Of a DNA stretch of 33,462 bases, positions 23,020-30,566 are shown piece after piece. This stretch comes from an uncultured Prevotellaceae bacterium. GTDB lineage: Bacteria > Bacteroidota > Bacteroidia > Bacteroidales > Bacteroidaceae. Numbering within the stretch: position 1 is the stretch's first letter; every line of letters begins with the position of its first letter. The notes beneath the pieces are model-generated. The model searched no databases. It was not told the origin of the DNA and worked only from the letters and a program-made list of their open reading frames with translations. The DNA lies in NCBI GenBank assembly GCA_902768105.1, contig CACXJZ010000030.1, positions 1 to 33,462 of the forward strand, in the 5' to 3' direction. The position numbers and the translations under genes were made by a program.

Positions 23020-25119
23020 TTACGAAATGGCTGCCCAGTTAATATTTGTTTTCCGCAATTCGCGCAGGCGATTCCATAAAACAAGGTACTTCGCATCCTG
23101 ACAAGTCGGGTCGTCTTCAACGATGCGCTGGGCCTCGTCGCGAGCCAGCTGTACGAGCTGTCCGTCACGGGCAATATCGGCAATTTTCAGGTCAAAGGCC
23201 ATACCGCTCTGCTGTGTTCCCTCCAGGTCACCCGGGCCACGCAGTTTCAGGTCGGCTTCGGCTATGCGGAAGCCATCGTTCGTATCACACATGATATCGA
23301 TACGCTTACGTGTATCCGCGCTGAGATTATAATTGGTAACGAGGATACAGAAGCTTTGGTCAGCACCACGCCCCACACGTCCGCGCAGCTGGTGCAACTG
23401 ACTCAGACCGAAGCGCTGGGCCTCAAGTATGACCATCACAGAGGCATTGGGCACGTTGACACCAACCTCGATGACAGTCGTAGCAACAAGTATCTGCGTC
23501 TCGCCGCTGACAAAGCGCTGCATCTCCTCTTCCTTTTCCTTGGGCTTCATCTTGCCATGCACTTTGCTCAGCCGGTATTCAGGGAACACGACCTTGAGCT
23601 GTTCGAAGCCGTCTTCCAAATTCTTCAGGTCCATGCTCTCGCTCTCCTCGATAAGCGGGAAGACGATATACACCTGTCGGCCCTGCTCTATCTGCCGGTG
23701 GATGCCGTTATAGAGCGTACCCAGCCTGTTATCATAGACATGCAACGTGCGGATGGGCTTGCGACCGGGCGGCAGTTCGTCGATGACGCTCACATCAAGG
23801 TCACCATAGAGCGTCATCGCCAGCGTGCGAGGAATGGGTGTGGCCGTCATCACGAGCACATGGGGCGGATTCTGACTCTTGCTCCAGAGCTTGGCACGCT
23901 GGGCAACGCCGAAGCGGTGCTGTTCGTCAACCACCACAAAGCCGAGACGTGCAAACTGCACCGTATCCTCGATGACAGCATGGGTGCCGACAAGTATCTG
24001 TACCTCGCCCGTCAACAGTCCGTTGAGAACCTCCTCACGTTTCTTACCCTTCACTATGCCCGTCAGCAGTTCTACGCGGACAGCCATATCACCGAGGAAG
24101 TCACGGATGGTCTGCGAGTGCTGTTCAGCAAGTATCTCCGTAGGAGCCATGATGCAGGCCTGATAGCCGTTGTCCAGGGCAATGAGCATCGACATCAGTG
24201 CGACGAGGGTTTTTCCTGAGCCTACATCGCCCTGCAGCAGACGATTCATCTGCTTGCCACTGCCCGTGTCCTTGCGAATCTCACGAATAACGCGCTTCTG
24301 CGCCCCCGTCAGTTCAAAGGGCAGGTGGTGATAGTAAAAGGAGTTGAACAAGTCGCCCACACGGTTGAACACGTAACCACGATACTTGCGGCGGTGGTCG
24401 CTCGCGTACCTTATTATATTAAGCTGCACGTAAAACAGCTCCTCGAACTTCAGACGAACGCGGGCACGCTCCAGATCTTTAGCGTTTTGCGGATAATGAA
24501 TGGTGCGCAGGGCCTCGTCGCGCCCCATCAGATGCAAGCGCTCGAGCATGTCGGGCTGCAAGGTCTCAGGCAGCGTCTCCTTGATGGTGCTCACCATCGT
24601 CTTCGTCAGTTTCTCGATGGTTCGCGAGTTCATGCCAGCCTTCTTCATCTTCTCCGTCGTGTGGTAGTAAGGTAGCATCTTCATGGTCGAGAGCTCCAGC
24701 GTCTCTGCCAAATCAATATCAGGGTGCGCCACCTGGATACGTCCGTTGAAGACGGAAGGCTTGCCAAAAACCACATACTTGGTATTCACCTTGTATTTCG
24801 TGAGAGCGCTCTTGCCATAGACGAACCACACCAGGTCCATCACTTTGCCGCTGCCATCGGTAAAATGGGCCACCACCCGCTCCTTGCGGGCACTCATCTT
24901 GAACGTCTCAAAACTTAAGATATAGCCGCATACTTGTACGAACGGCATTTCGCCATTCAGCTCGCTAATGCTGTACAAGCGACTGCGATCGACATAGCGA
25001 TAGGGATAATACTGCAACAAGTCGCCGATGGTGCTGATGCCCAGCTCCTCGCAGAGCATCTTCTTCCGGTTCGGTCCTACGCCAGGCAGGTATTGTATGT
25101 CTTGCTGCAGGATGTTCAT
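23020..25119 (-). CDS. recG: ATP-dependent DNA helicase RecG
   Basis: A branch-migration helicase that regresses stalled forks and processes Holliday junctions. The 699-aa length is full. The N-terminal wedge domain (about 60-130, OB-fold, AHFTDGSGKVMDLVWF) precedes helicase motifs: Walker A GDVGSGKT (297-304), the DEQH box in VVDEQHRFGVAQR, ATPIPRTLAMT and QLRGRVGRGADQSFC. A TRG-like C-terminal hairpin region ends with the usual basic residues. Its ATG overlaps the ispD stop (TAATG on the minus strand), so it is the last gene of the pdxJ-DJ1-ispD-recG cluster. Confidence 0.97.
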   Translation of the reverse strand: MNILQQDIQYLPGVGPNRKKMLCEELGISTIGDLLQYYPYRYVDRSRLYSISELNGEMPFVQVCGYILSFETFKMSARKERVVAHFTDGSGKVMDLVWFVYGKSALTKYKVNTKYVVFGKPSVFNGRIQVAHPDIDLAETLELSTMKMLPYYHTTEKMKKAGMNSRTIEKLTKTMVSTIKETLPETLQPDMLERLHLMGRDEALRTIHYPQNAKDLERARVRLKFEELFYVQLNIIRYASDHRRKYRGYVFNRVGDLFNSFYYHHLPFELTGAQKRVIREIRKDTGSGKQMNRLLQGDVGSGKTLVALMSMLIALDNGYQACIMAPTEILAEQHSQTIRDFLGDMAVRVELLTGIVKGKKREEVLNGLLTGEVQILVGTHAVIEDTVQFARLGFVVVDEQHRFGVAQRAKLWSKSQNPPHVLVMTATPIPRTLAMTLYGDLDVSVIDELPPGRKPIRTLHVYDNRLGTLYNGIHRQIEQGRQVYIVFPLIEESESMDLKNLEDGFEQLKVVFPEYRLSKVHGKMKPKEKEEEMQRFVSGETQILVATTVIEVGVNVPNASVMVILEAQRFGLSQLHQLRGRVGRGADQSFCILVTNYNLSADTRKRIDIMCDTNDGFRIAEADLKLRGPGDLEGTQQSGMAFDLKIADIARDGQLVQLARDEAQRIVEDDPTCQDAKYLVLWNRLRELRKTNINWAAIS

Positions 25120-25850
25120 TATGGATGATGGGTTAGTATTGCTTCGGCAATGCTGAGGTCGAAGGGGGTGGTAATCTTGATGTTCTCACGGTTACCCTCG
25201 ACCATGCTTACCCTTTGTCCGTAGGCTTCTACCACCGAGGCGTCGTCAGTAAAAAAATCACGATAGGGCTGGCGGTTGGCAGCCTTGAGTAATTGAATGT
25301 CAAAGGTCTGCGGTGTCTGCACCAAACGATAGTCACCACGAGGCACCGTCTCAGAATGACACAAAAGGGACGGTTCCTTTTGTGTAATTCGTCGTAGGGT
25401 TTCGACAACAGGAATAACGGGAATGACAGCTTTTGCCGTGCGAGCCGTCTCATAGCAGCGATGGATGACCTCGATGCTGGGGAAAGGGCGCACACCATCG
25501 TGCACACCTACCACGCCCTCTGCATCATCAGGTATCAGTGCCAAGCCGTGCTGCACGCTGTGGAAACGCGTTTCGCCGCCATCGGCCAGAAGATAAGGGG
25601 CTCCAGACCCACCCCCTACCCCTCCCTGTTGAGGGAGGGGGAAGGAGTACTGGTGGCACAATTCCTTCCAATAGTCCTGCTGTGTTTTGGGCAATACGAG
25701 AATTATCTGCAAGGACTCAGAATATTCGCGGAAGCGCTCAATAGTACGCATAAGCACTGGTTTTCCGCCAATGGGCAGAAACTGCTTCGGAATATCCGTT
25801 CCCATGCGCAGGCCCTTCCCGCCTGCTACGATGATGACGTAGTCACTCAT
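25119..25850 (-). CDS. ispD: 2-C-methyl-D-erythritol 4-phosphate cytidylyltransferase, with two repeat-encoded inserts
   Basis: Third step of the non-mevalonate isoprenoid pathway, coupling CTP to methylerythritol phosphate. Motifs are [20 protein letters not shown] (CTP-binding Gly loop and Lys), [20 protein letters not shown] and [10 protein letters not shown]. At 243 aa it is longer than most relatives because of two extra stretches: residues about 73-86 ([11 protein letters not shown]-like) and about 156-167 ([12 protein letters not shown]). Each coincides with a DNA palindrome (25619-25640 and 25359-25385). Both fall between conserved blocks, probably in surface loops, so activity is likely kept. 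The start overlaps the DJ-1 gene stop by 4 bases and the stop overlaps recG. Confidence 0.94.
   Translation of the reverse strand: MSDYVIIVAGGKGLRMGTDIPKQFLPIGGKPVLMRTIERFREYSESLQIILVLPKTQQDYWKELCHQYSFPLPQQGGVGGGSGAPYLLADGGETRFHSVQHGLALIPDDAEGVVGVHDGVRPFPSIEVIHRCYETARTAKAVIPVIPVVETLRRITQKEPSLLCHSETVPRGDYRLVQTPQTFDIQLLKAANRQPYRDFFTDDASVVEAYGQRVSMVEGNRENIKITTPFDLSIAEAILTHHP
25359..25385. repeat. Palindrome embedded in ispD (10-base arms)
   Basis: ACACAAAAGG (25359-25368) and CCTTTTGTGT (25376-25385) flank GACGGTT. It encodes the TQKEPSLLC stretch of IspD. Similar GGGACGGTTCC palindromes recur in other genomes to my memory, unverified. Confidence 0.8.
25619..25640. repeat. Palindrome embedded in ispD (9-base arms)
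   Basis: CCCCTCCCT (25619-25627) and AGGGAGGGG (25632-25640) flank GTTG. It encodes residues 71-78 of IspD (PLPQQGGV), followed by a glycine-rich run. Confidence 0.85.
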
Positions 25851-26410
25851 GCCATAAGATGCTTGTAACGCATGCCTTCGGCTATCTGGTCGGCAGTGGC
25901 CTGGTCAACGAGCTGAGCCAACAACTCGTAGGCGTAGGGGAAGGCGGCGGCAGGACCCTCTGCGGTAGTGATGTTACCATCGACGGTCACAAGGTCACCC
26001 GTATATGTAGCCTCCGTCAGCATCTGCTCGAACCCCGGATAGCACGTGGCTTTCTTGCCGTTCAGGATGCCCAGCTGGGCCAAGACCACAGCGGGTGCAG
26101 CGCAGATGGCGGAAATCATCTTGCCCTGCTCGTTCTGCTTCAGCAGCGCGTCACACAGCTCCTCGTGTGCATACAGGTTGCTGGCGCCAGGCATGCCGCC
26201 GGGCAGCATAAGCAGGTCGGCCTCCTTGGGATTGATTTCCATGAACATGAGGTCGGCCTCGATGTTCACACCATGAGCTGACGTTACAACGTATCCGTCT
26301 CCTATGCTGACGGTCTTCACATCCACACCACCGCGACGCAGTACGTCCAGCGGTATCAGGGCCTCGACATCCTCGAAGCCTTCTGCCAAAAACATAAATA
26401 CCTTTTTCAT
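25847..26410 (-). CDS. DJ-1/PfpI family protein (YajL-like)
   Basis: A 187-aa cytoplasmic protein of the DJ-1 superfamily, linked to protection from oxidation and glycation. The nucleophile-elbow motif [12 protein letters not shown] places the reactive cysteine at 103. The N-terminal [21 protein letters not shown] contains the glutamate that usually supports it. [14 protein letters not shown] and the C-terminal [12 protein letters not shown] (His-free pocket text) also match. It lies 4 bases behind pdxJ and overlaps ispD by 4 bases, so it belongs to the pdxJ cluster. The exact activity (deglycase or chaperone) is disputed in the family. Confidence 0.92.
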   Translation of the reverse strand: MKKVFMFLAEGFEDVEALIPLDVLRRGGVDVKTVSIGDGYVVTSAHGVNIEADLMFMEINPKEADLLMLPGGMPGASNLYAHEELCDALLKQNEQGKMISAICAAPAVVLAQLGILNGKKATCYPGFEQMLTEATYTGDLVTVDGNITTAEGPAAAFPYAYELLAQLVDQATADQIAEGMRYKHLMA

Positions 26411-26414
26411 AGTC

Positions 26415-27128
26415 TTATTCTAATGCTTTTAGATATTGTCTGATTGTTTCACGAAGTCCCATGTACAGGGCATCACAGATGATAGCGTGACCTATCGACA
26501 CCTCGTCAAGCCAGGGTATCTGCTGGTGGAAGTAGTACAGATTCACCAGCGACAGGTCGTGACCGGCATTCAGGCCCAATCCGCAGTCACGTGCAGCCTG
26601 CGCAGCCTCGACAAACGGTGCGATGGCGGCCTCACGGTCTGCCAGATAACCTGATGCGTAAGGCTCTGTATAGAGCTCCACACGGTCGGCACCACACAGT
26701 TTAGCCCCCTCCACCATCTTTACATCGGGGTCAACGAAGATACTCGTACGGATGCCGGCTTCCTTGAAGCGGGCACAGATGTCAGTCAGGAACACACGGT
26801 TCTCAATGGTGTCCCATCCGTGATTCGACGTCAGCTGGTCGTGACCGTCGGGAACCAGCGTCACCTGCTTGGGCTTCACCTCAAGCACCAAGTCAGTAAA
26901 CGACGGGATGGGGTTGCCTTCAATGTTAAACTCTGTCGTGATGAGCGGCTTCAGCAGTCGCACATCCTGATAGCGGATGTGACGCTCGTCAGGTCGTGGA
27001 TGAACGGTAATTCCCTGAGCACCAAACATTTCACAATCTTGTGCAACACGCTCCACATCGGGGTTATTACCCCCTCTGGCATTGCGTAGCGTGGCAACTT
27101 TGTTGATATTTACGCTTAATTTCGTCAT
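26415..27128 (-). CDS. pdxJ: Pyridoxine 5'-phosphate synthase
   Basis: Final ring-closing step of DXP-dependent vitamin B6 synthesis, forming pyridoxine phosphate from deoxyxylulose phosphate and aminoacetone phosphate. The 237-aa sequence shows the invariant [14 protein letters not shown] (7-20) and the active-site block [16 protein letters not shown] (41-56), later [16 protein letters not shown] and GLNAGHDLS. It is the first gene of the four-gene cluster with DJ-1, ispD and recG, and diverges from nadK. IspD and PdxJ both belong to pathways starting at deoxyxylulose phosphate, a sensible grouping. Confidence 0.96.
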   Translation of the reverse strand: MTKLSVNINKVATLRNARGGNNPDVERVAQDCEMFGAQGITVHPRPDERHIRYQDVRLLKPLITTEFNIEGNPIPSFTDLVLEVKPKQVTLVPDGHDQLTSNHGWDTIENRVFLTDICARFKEAGIRTSIFVDPDVKMVEGAKLCGADRVELYTEPYASGYLADREAAIAPFVEAAQAARDCGLGLNAGHDLSLVNLYYFHQQIPWLDEVSIGHAIICDALYMGLRETIRQYLKALE

Positions 27129-27133
27129 ATTTA

Positions 27134-27165
27134 TTTGCTTATTCGTTTACTAATTATTACTTTTG
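27134..27165 (+). promoter_or_regulatory. nadK promoter
   Basis: TTTG (27134-27137) and TACTTTTG (27158-27165) with a spacer of 20. The expected start near 27172 leaves a leader of about 50 bases. It overlaps the opposing pdxJ promoter region. Confidence 0.72.
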
Positions 27166-27169
27166 TAGG

Positions 27170-27177
27170 CAAAATTA
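27170..27177 (-). promoter_or_regulatory. -7 box of the pdxJ cluster
   Basis: TAATTTTG then C on the minus strand, 41 bases before the pdxJ ATG. No TTTG at the correct distance. The two divergent -7 boxes are only 4 bases apart, so the two polymerases would compete. Confidence 0.5.
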
Positions 27178-27220
27178 CAAATAAATTGGCAAATAACGGC
27201 ATTTTCGCCCCTAAAATTTT

Positions 27221-28108
27221 ATGCATAGACGTAAATTAATTATCGCTTTGTTCGGCAACTGCTACCAAGCCAAGAAGTCTGCCTCCATTCAGGAAGTGCT
27301 CTCGTGCCTGAAAAAGTACGAGGCAGAAGTGCACGTTGACCGTGAGTATTTTGAGTTCCTGCAGCACACTGCAGGTGTACAGCCACAGTTCACTCACGTA
27401 TTCGACCGCTACGAGGAACCCTACGACTACGCCATCTCTATGGGTGGCGACGGCACATTGTTGCGTACGGCAGGCATTGTCGGTGCAGCCTGCACACCCA
27501 TCATCGGTGTCAACATGGGGCGTCTGGGTTTCCTGGCCGATATTCGCCCTGACGAGTTCGAGCAGTGTATCAAGGATATTCTGAACGGTCACGTATGGCT
27601 TGACCAGCGTTCGCTGATCCAGGTGGATACCGAGGGGCAGTCACTTCAGGGCTACAATTGTGCGCTGAACGACGTGGCCATCCTGAAGCACGACAACGCA
27701 TCGATGATTTCTATCCGTGCCATCGTGAACGGCGAATATCTGACAACTTACCAGGCTGACGGACTGGTGGTTAGCACGCCTACGGGTTCTACGGCTTATT
27801 CGCTGTCGAACGGTGGACCTATCATCATTCCGCAGACGCGCGTATTCTCGATGACGGCCGTTGCCCCCCACTCGCTCAACACCCGTCCGCTCGTTATTCC
27901 TGAGACGGCCACACTGCAGATTGAGGTAGAGAGCCGTACGGGCAATTACCTTGTTGCCATTGACGGGCGCAGCGAAAGCATGCAGGAAGGCACCCGCCTG
28001 ACGCTGCACCTCGCTCCCTACAAGGCACAGATAGTGAAACGTCCCCGTCAGACTCACTTCCAGACCCTACGCGAAAAGATGATGTGGGGTGCCGACGTGC
28101 GCGACTGA
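27221..28108 (+). CDS. nadK: NAD kinase
   Basis: Phosphorylates NAD to NADP in the cytoplasm. The 295-aa length is normal. The ATP-binding GGDGT is at 75-79 (in DYAISMGGDGTLLRTAG). VNMGRLGFLADI and the ALNDVAILKHD block follow. TPTGSTAYSLSNGGPII matches the conserved NAD-binding segment, and the C-terminal domain is the usual beta sandwich. It is divergent from pdxJ with interlaced promoters, an arrangement common in Bacteroidales. Confidence 0.96.
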   Translation: MHRRKLIIALFGNCYQAKKSASIQEVLSCLKKYEAEVHVDREYFEFLQHTAGVQPQFTHVFDRYEEPYDYAISMGGDGTLLRTAGIVGAACTPIIGVNMGRLGFLADIRPDEFEQCIKDILNGHVWLDQRSLIQVDTEGQSLQGYNCALNDVAILKHDNASMISIRAIVNGEYLTTYQADGLVVSTPTGSTAYSLSNGGPIIIPQTRVFSMTAVAPHSLNTRPLVIPETATLQIEVESRTGNYLVAIDGRSESMQEGTRLTLHLAPYKAQIVKRPRQTHFQTLREKMMWGADVRD

Positions 28109-28399
28109 ACACCAGACCAAACGCGATGATACATACGCTGTAAGCCATTCTTTCCTGGGATGTAATGAAGGAAAGGATGCCATGAATCAAATGGATACAT
28201 GCCATCTCATTATCGTTTGCGTACGCGCAAACAACCGTTCGCGTAGGCACAAACAACCGTTTGCGTACGCGCAAAATAAAGCGCAGTTTTTGAACAATCA
28301 TCAACACACGCGCACATATATAATAAGGAGGAAATGTTAAAGAAACTGAAAGACACGAAAAAAGTGGTTGAAAAGTTTGGAGGGAATGTTTGTTTGTCG
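28109..28399. other. Gene-free interval between nadK and the ABC operon
   Basis: About 290 bases without a supported gene before the ABC operon's -7 box. It contains array 3 (28214-28279) and then an AT-rich stretch with a GGAGGA tract (28327-28333) that precedes no convincing reading frame. No terminator for nadK was recognised. Confidence 0.7.
28214..28279. repeat. Array 3: three 22-base palindromic units
   Basis: Units begin at 28214, 28236 and 28258. Units 1 and 3 share TTTGCGTACGCGCAAA, a near-perfect palindrome; unit 2 is a diverged copy (TTCGCGTAGGCACAAA). ACCG-type spacers separate the dyads, as in array 2. The array sits about 100 bases upstream of the ABC operon promoter. Confidence 0.85.
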
Positions 28400-28407
28400 T
28401 ACCTTTG
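28376..28407 (+). promoter_or_regulatory. Promoter of the ABC-GntR operon
   Basis: TTTG (28376-28379) and TACCTTTG (28400-28407), spacer 20, followed by C. The start is predicted near 28414, inside the inverted repeat listed next. Confidence 0.8.
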
Positions 28408-28409
28408 CA

Positions 28410-28431
28410 GTGTACTATTACGGTAGTACAC
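28410..28431 (+). promoter_or_regulatory. Predicted GntR-family operator at the transcription start
   Basis: GTGTACTA and TAGTACAC form an 8-base inverted repeat around TTACGG directly after the -7 box. GntR regulators of the YtrA subgroup bind GTnnTA...TAnnAC-type dyads, and such a regulator is the third gene of this operon. Repression of its own operon is inferred. Confidence 0.65.
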
Positions 28432-28474
28432 CTAAAAGAGAATAAATATTCATATCTTAAATACGACAAATAAC

Positions 28475-29296
28475 ATGATTGAAGTAAACAACATCAAGTT
28501 CAAATACAAAGGCAGTAAGGCACTTGTGTTCGACGGTTTCAGTCTGCAACTGACTGAAAACCGAGTTTATGGACTCTTAGGCAAGAACGGCACAGGCAAG
28601 AGCACGCTGCTCTACCTGCTCTCTGGTCTACTGCGACCGACGGCAGGTTCTGTTACTTGCGATGACATCGAAACATGCAAACGACTGCCGGAGACGATGC
28701 GCGAGGTGTTCCTCGTGACGGAGGAGTTTGAGTTGCCGACGCTCTGCCTGTCAGAGTATGTGGCACTCCATCGTCAGTTCTATCCCCGATTCTCTGACGA
28801 GATTCTGCAGAGTTGCCTGCGTGACTTCGAACTTCCAGGAGATGTGAAGCTCAATGACCTCTCGATGGGACAGAAGAAGAAGGCCTTTATCGCCTTCGCA
28901 ATGGCTACGAATACGAAATATCTCCTGATGGACGAGCCGACCAACGGACTGGACATCCCCTCAAAGTCGCAGTTCCGCAAGGTAGTGGCGCAGTATATGA
29001 ACGACGACCGCCTGGTCATCATCTCTACCCATCAGGTACACGACGTGGAACAGCTCCTAGACCATATTCTCATGCTCGACCAGCAGTCGCTGCTGCTCAA
29101 TGCCTCTACACAGGAGATTACGGAGAAATACACGTTCGAATACCGCCTGCCGCAGCAGATGGACGACACGGTGCTCTATGCAGAACCCACGCTGCAGGGC
29201 AACGCCGTCATAGCCAAGCGTAACGCCGGTGACCCTGAGACGCAAGTGAACCTCGAACTATTGTTTAACGCTGTAACGAAAGGATTGGTAAAATGA
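28475..29296 (+). CDS. ABC transporter ATP-binding protein
   Basis: A 273-aa ATPase subunit. Walker A GKNGTGKST is at 36-44; the signature is LSMGQKKK (129-136), a variant of LSGGQ; Walker B is YLLMDEPTNGLD (149-160), and the H-loop lies in VIISTHQVHD. The C-terminal part (about 205-273) is an extension seen in exporters of the YtrB/CcmA-like type. It pairs with the permease that overlaps its stop by 4 bases and with a GntR regulator behind it. Relatives of this three-gene set respond to cell-envelope stress or antibiotics. Substrate unknown. Confidence 0.93.
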   Translation: MIEVNNIKFKYKGSKALVFDGFSLQLTENRVYGLLGKNGTGKSTLLYLLSGLLRPTAGSVTCDDIETCKRLPETMREVFLVTEEFELPTLCLSEYVALHRQFYPRFSDEILQSCLRDFELPGDVKLNDLSMGQKKKAFIAFAMATNTKYLLMDEPTNGLDIPSKSQFRKVVAQYMNDDRLVIISTHQVHDVEQLLDHILMLDQQSLLLNASTQEITEKYTFEYRLPQQMDDTVLYAEPTLQGNAVIAKRNAGDPETQVNLELLFNAVTKGLVK

Positions 29297-30132
29297 AACA
29301 GTTTGATATAAAGAGATTCGGTTGGATGCTGAAGAACCATTTTTGTGTGACACGCAACACGTGGTTAGGCGTCTTTGGTGTCTATACGCTGGTGTTGTTC
29401 CTGGCTGACTTATTCATCACACGAGTGCAGGGCATCAATTACAGCGAAGAATTGGAGCACGTTGGAATAGACGTTGTCCGCGAGATGTATGCTTCACAAG
29501 TCAATGGGTCGGCCGATTTCGGTCAGTTCTTCTTCCTTATTGCCATGATGATTTGTGCCTCCTTGATTTTCTCGCACCTGAAAACCAACGCGCGACGCTC
29601 CACTTTCCTGACGCTGCCAGCTTCTAACTTGGAGAAATACTTAGCCTGTTTCCTCCATGTTGTCGTATCGGTGGGCGTCGGAACCTTCGTGGCTTATTGC
29701 ATAGCCGATGGCCTGCGCGTGCTGACTGACCTGCTGACCGGACGTGTCGTCATCTGGGGCGTGCCTTATTTCTTTGATGCGCATAATGCTTATCATTGGC
29801 CATGGGGAGTATGGATGATAGGCTGGCTCATCTATTTCCACTCCGTCTATATCCTTGGCGGCGCATTGTTCCGCAGGCTGGCGTTCGTTCTGACAAGTGT
29901 GCTTGTCGTCATCGGCTTCTTCCTCGTCATGTGGGGTGTGCGTGCTACTGTTGGCATCATTGACTGGCAGTCCTTCCCGATATATACGACGGCGGATGGT
30001 AAAGCCGCATACCATTGGCTGTTCTACGTATTTCTTGTACTCATCTATCTCTTGGCCGCTGTTCACTACTGGCTCTCTTATCGCATTTTCTGCCGCATGC
30101 AGGTTATTTCCCGTAAATACTTGAACATATGA
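29293..30132 (+). CDS. ABC transporter permease, six membrane segments
   Basis: A 279-aa membrane protein. Hydrophobic segments are visible at about 23-42 (WLGVFGVYTLVLFLADLFI), 75-98, 115-140, 168-192, 195-215 and 237-260. It has no recognised ligand motif. The start overlaps the ATPase stop (ATGA) and its stop overlaps the GntR start (ATGA), so the three products are tightly coupled. The likely role is export or lipid/peptide handling with the preceding ATPase; unknown substrate. Confidence 0.85.
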   Translation: MKQFDIKRFGWMLKNHFCVTRNTWLGVFGVYTLVLFLADLFITRVQGINYSEELEHVGIDVVREMYASQVNGSADFGQFFFLIAMMICASLIFSHLKTNARRSTFLTLPASNLEKYLACFLHVVVSVGVGTFVAYCIADGLRVLTDLLTGRVVIWGVPYFFDAHNAYHWPWGVWMIGWLIYFHSVYILGGALFRRLAFVLTSVLVVIGFFLVMWGVRATVGIIDWQSFPIYTTADGKAAYHWLFYVFLVLIYLLAAVHYWLSYRIFCRMQVISRKYLNI

Positions 30133-30482
30133 CATTCCATTCTGACAAACCGATATACTTGCAGATGGCAGACCGCCTCTGCGACGAGATACTAGCCGGT
30201 ACATACAAGGATGACGACCGTATACCGTCAGTCCGTGAGTATGCCGTGATGCTGGAGGTTAACACCAATACTGCGGTGAAGACCTATGACGAACTCTCTC
30301 GTGCAAATATAATTTATAACAAGCGTGGCCTGGGGTACTTCGTAACCCCAGGTGCCGCTGAAAAGATTCGCGAGGAACGCCGCCGTGTGTTCAAGGAGCA
30401 GCAGTTACCCGAGCTCTTCCGTCAGATGAAGCTTTTAGACGTTTCTATGGAAGAGGTTGTTAAGGCTTGGGAGAAAAACTAA
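30129..30482 (+). CDS. GntR-family transcriptional regulator, YtrA subgroup
   Basis: A 117-aa regulator. The winged helix fills residues 8-73: PIYLQMADRLCDEILAGTY, RIPSVREYAVMLEVNTNTAVKTYDEL and the wing GLGYFVTPGA. The short helical C-terminus (about 75-117) fits the YtrA subgroup, which lacks a large ligand domain and dimerises by helices. It is the last gene of the ABC operon and probably binds the dyad at 28410-28431, repressing the operon. Followed by a terminator. Confidence 0.9.
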   Translation: MTFHSDKPIYLQMADRLCDEILAGTYKDDDRIPSVREYAVMLEVNTNTAVKTYDELSRANIIYNKRGLGYFVTPGAAEKIREERRRVFKEQQLPELFRQMKLLDVSMEEVVKAWEKN

Positions 30483-30493
30483 AAAAAGATTAG

Positions 30494-30520
30494 AAAGTTG
30501 CAGACCGTTGCAACTTTTTC
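30494..30520 (+). terminator. Terminator after the GntR gene
   Basis: AAAGTTGCA (30494-30502) pairs with TGCAACTTT (30509-30517) around GACCGT, followed by TT and then C. The 9-bp stem is strong, the U-tract short (five Ts from the stem end outward). It overlaps the next promoter. Confidence 0.7.
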
Positions 30521-30529
30521 GTATCTTTG
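30497..30529 (+). promoter_or_regulatory. Promoter of the MacB-type operon, overlapping a terminator
   Basis: TATCTTTG then C (30522-30529), with a weak GTTG -33 box (30497-30500), spacer 21. The -33 box lies inside the stem of the preceding terminator. The start is predicted near 30536, about 30 bases before the ATG. Confidence 0.6.
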
Positions 30530-30566
30530 CCCGTCAAACCAATAAATCGTAAATCGAAAATCATAG

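Noticed and set aside
28327-28474. Small gene after GGAGGA at 28327
   Set aside because: The ATG at 28334 opens a frame without any recognisable protein features, upstream of the operon promoter, and Bacteroidetes rarely rely on such ribosome-binding sites.
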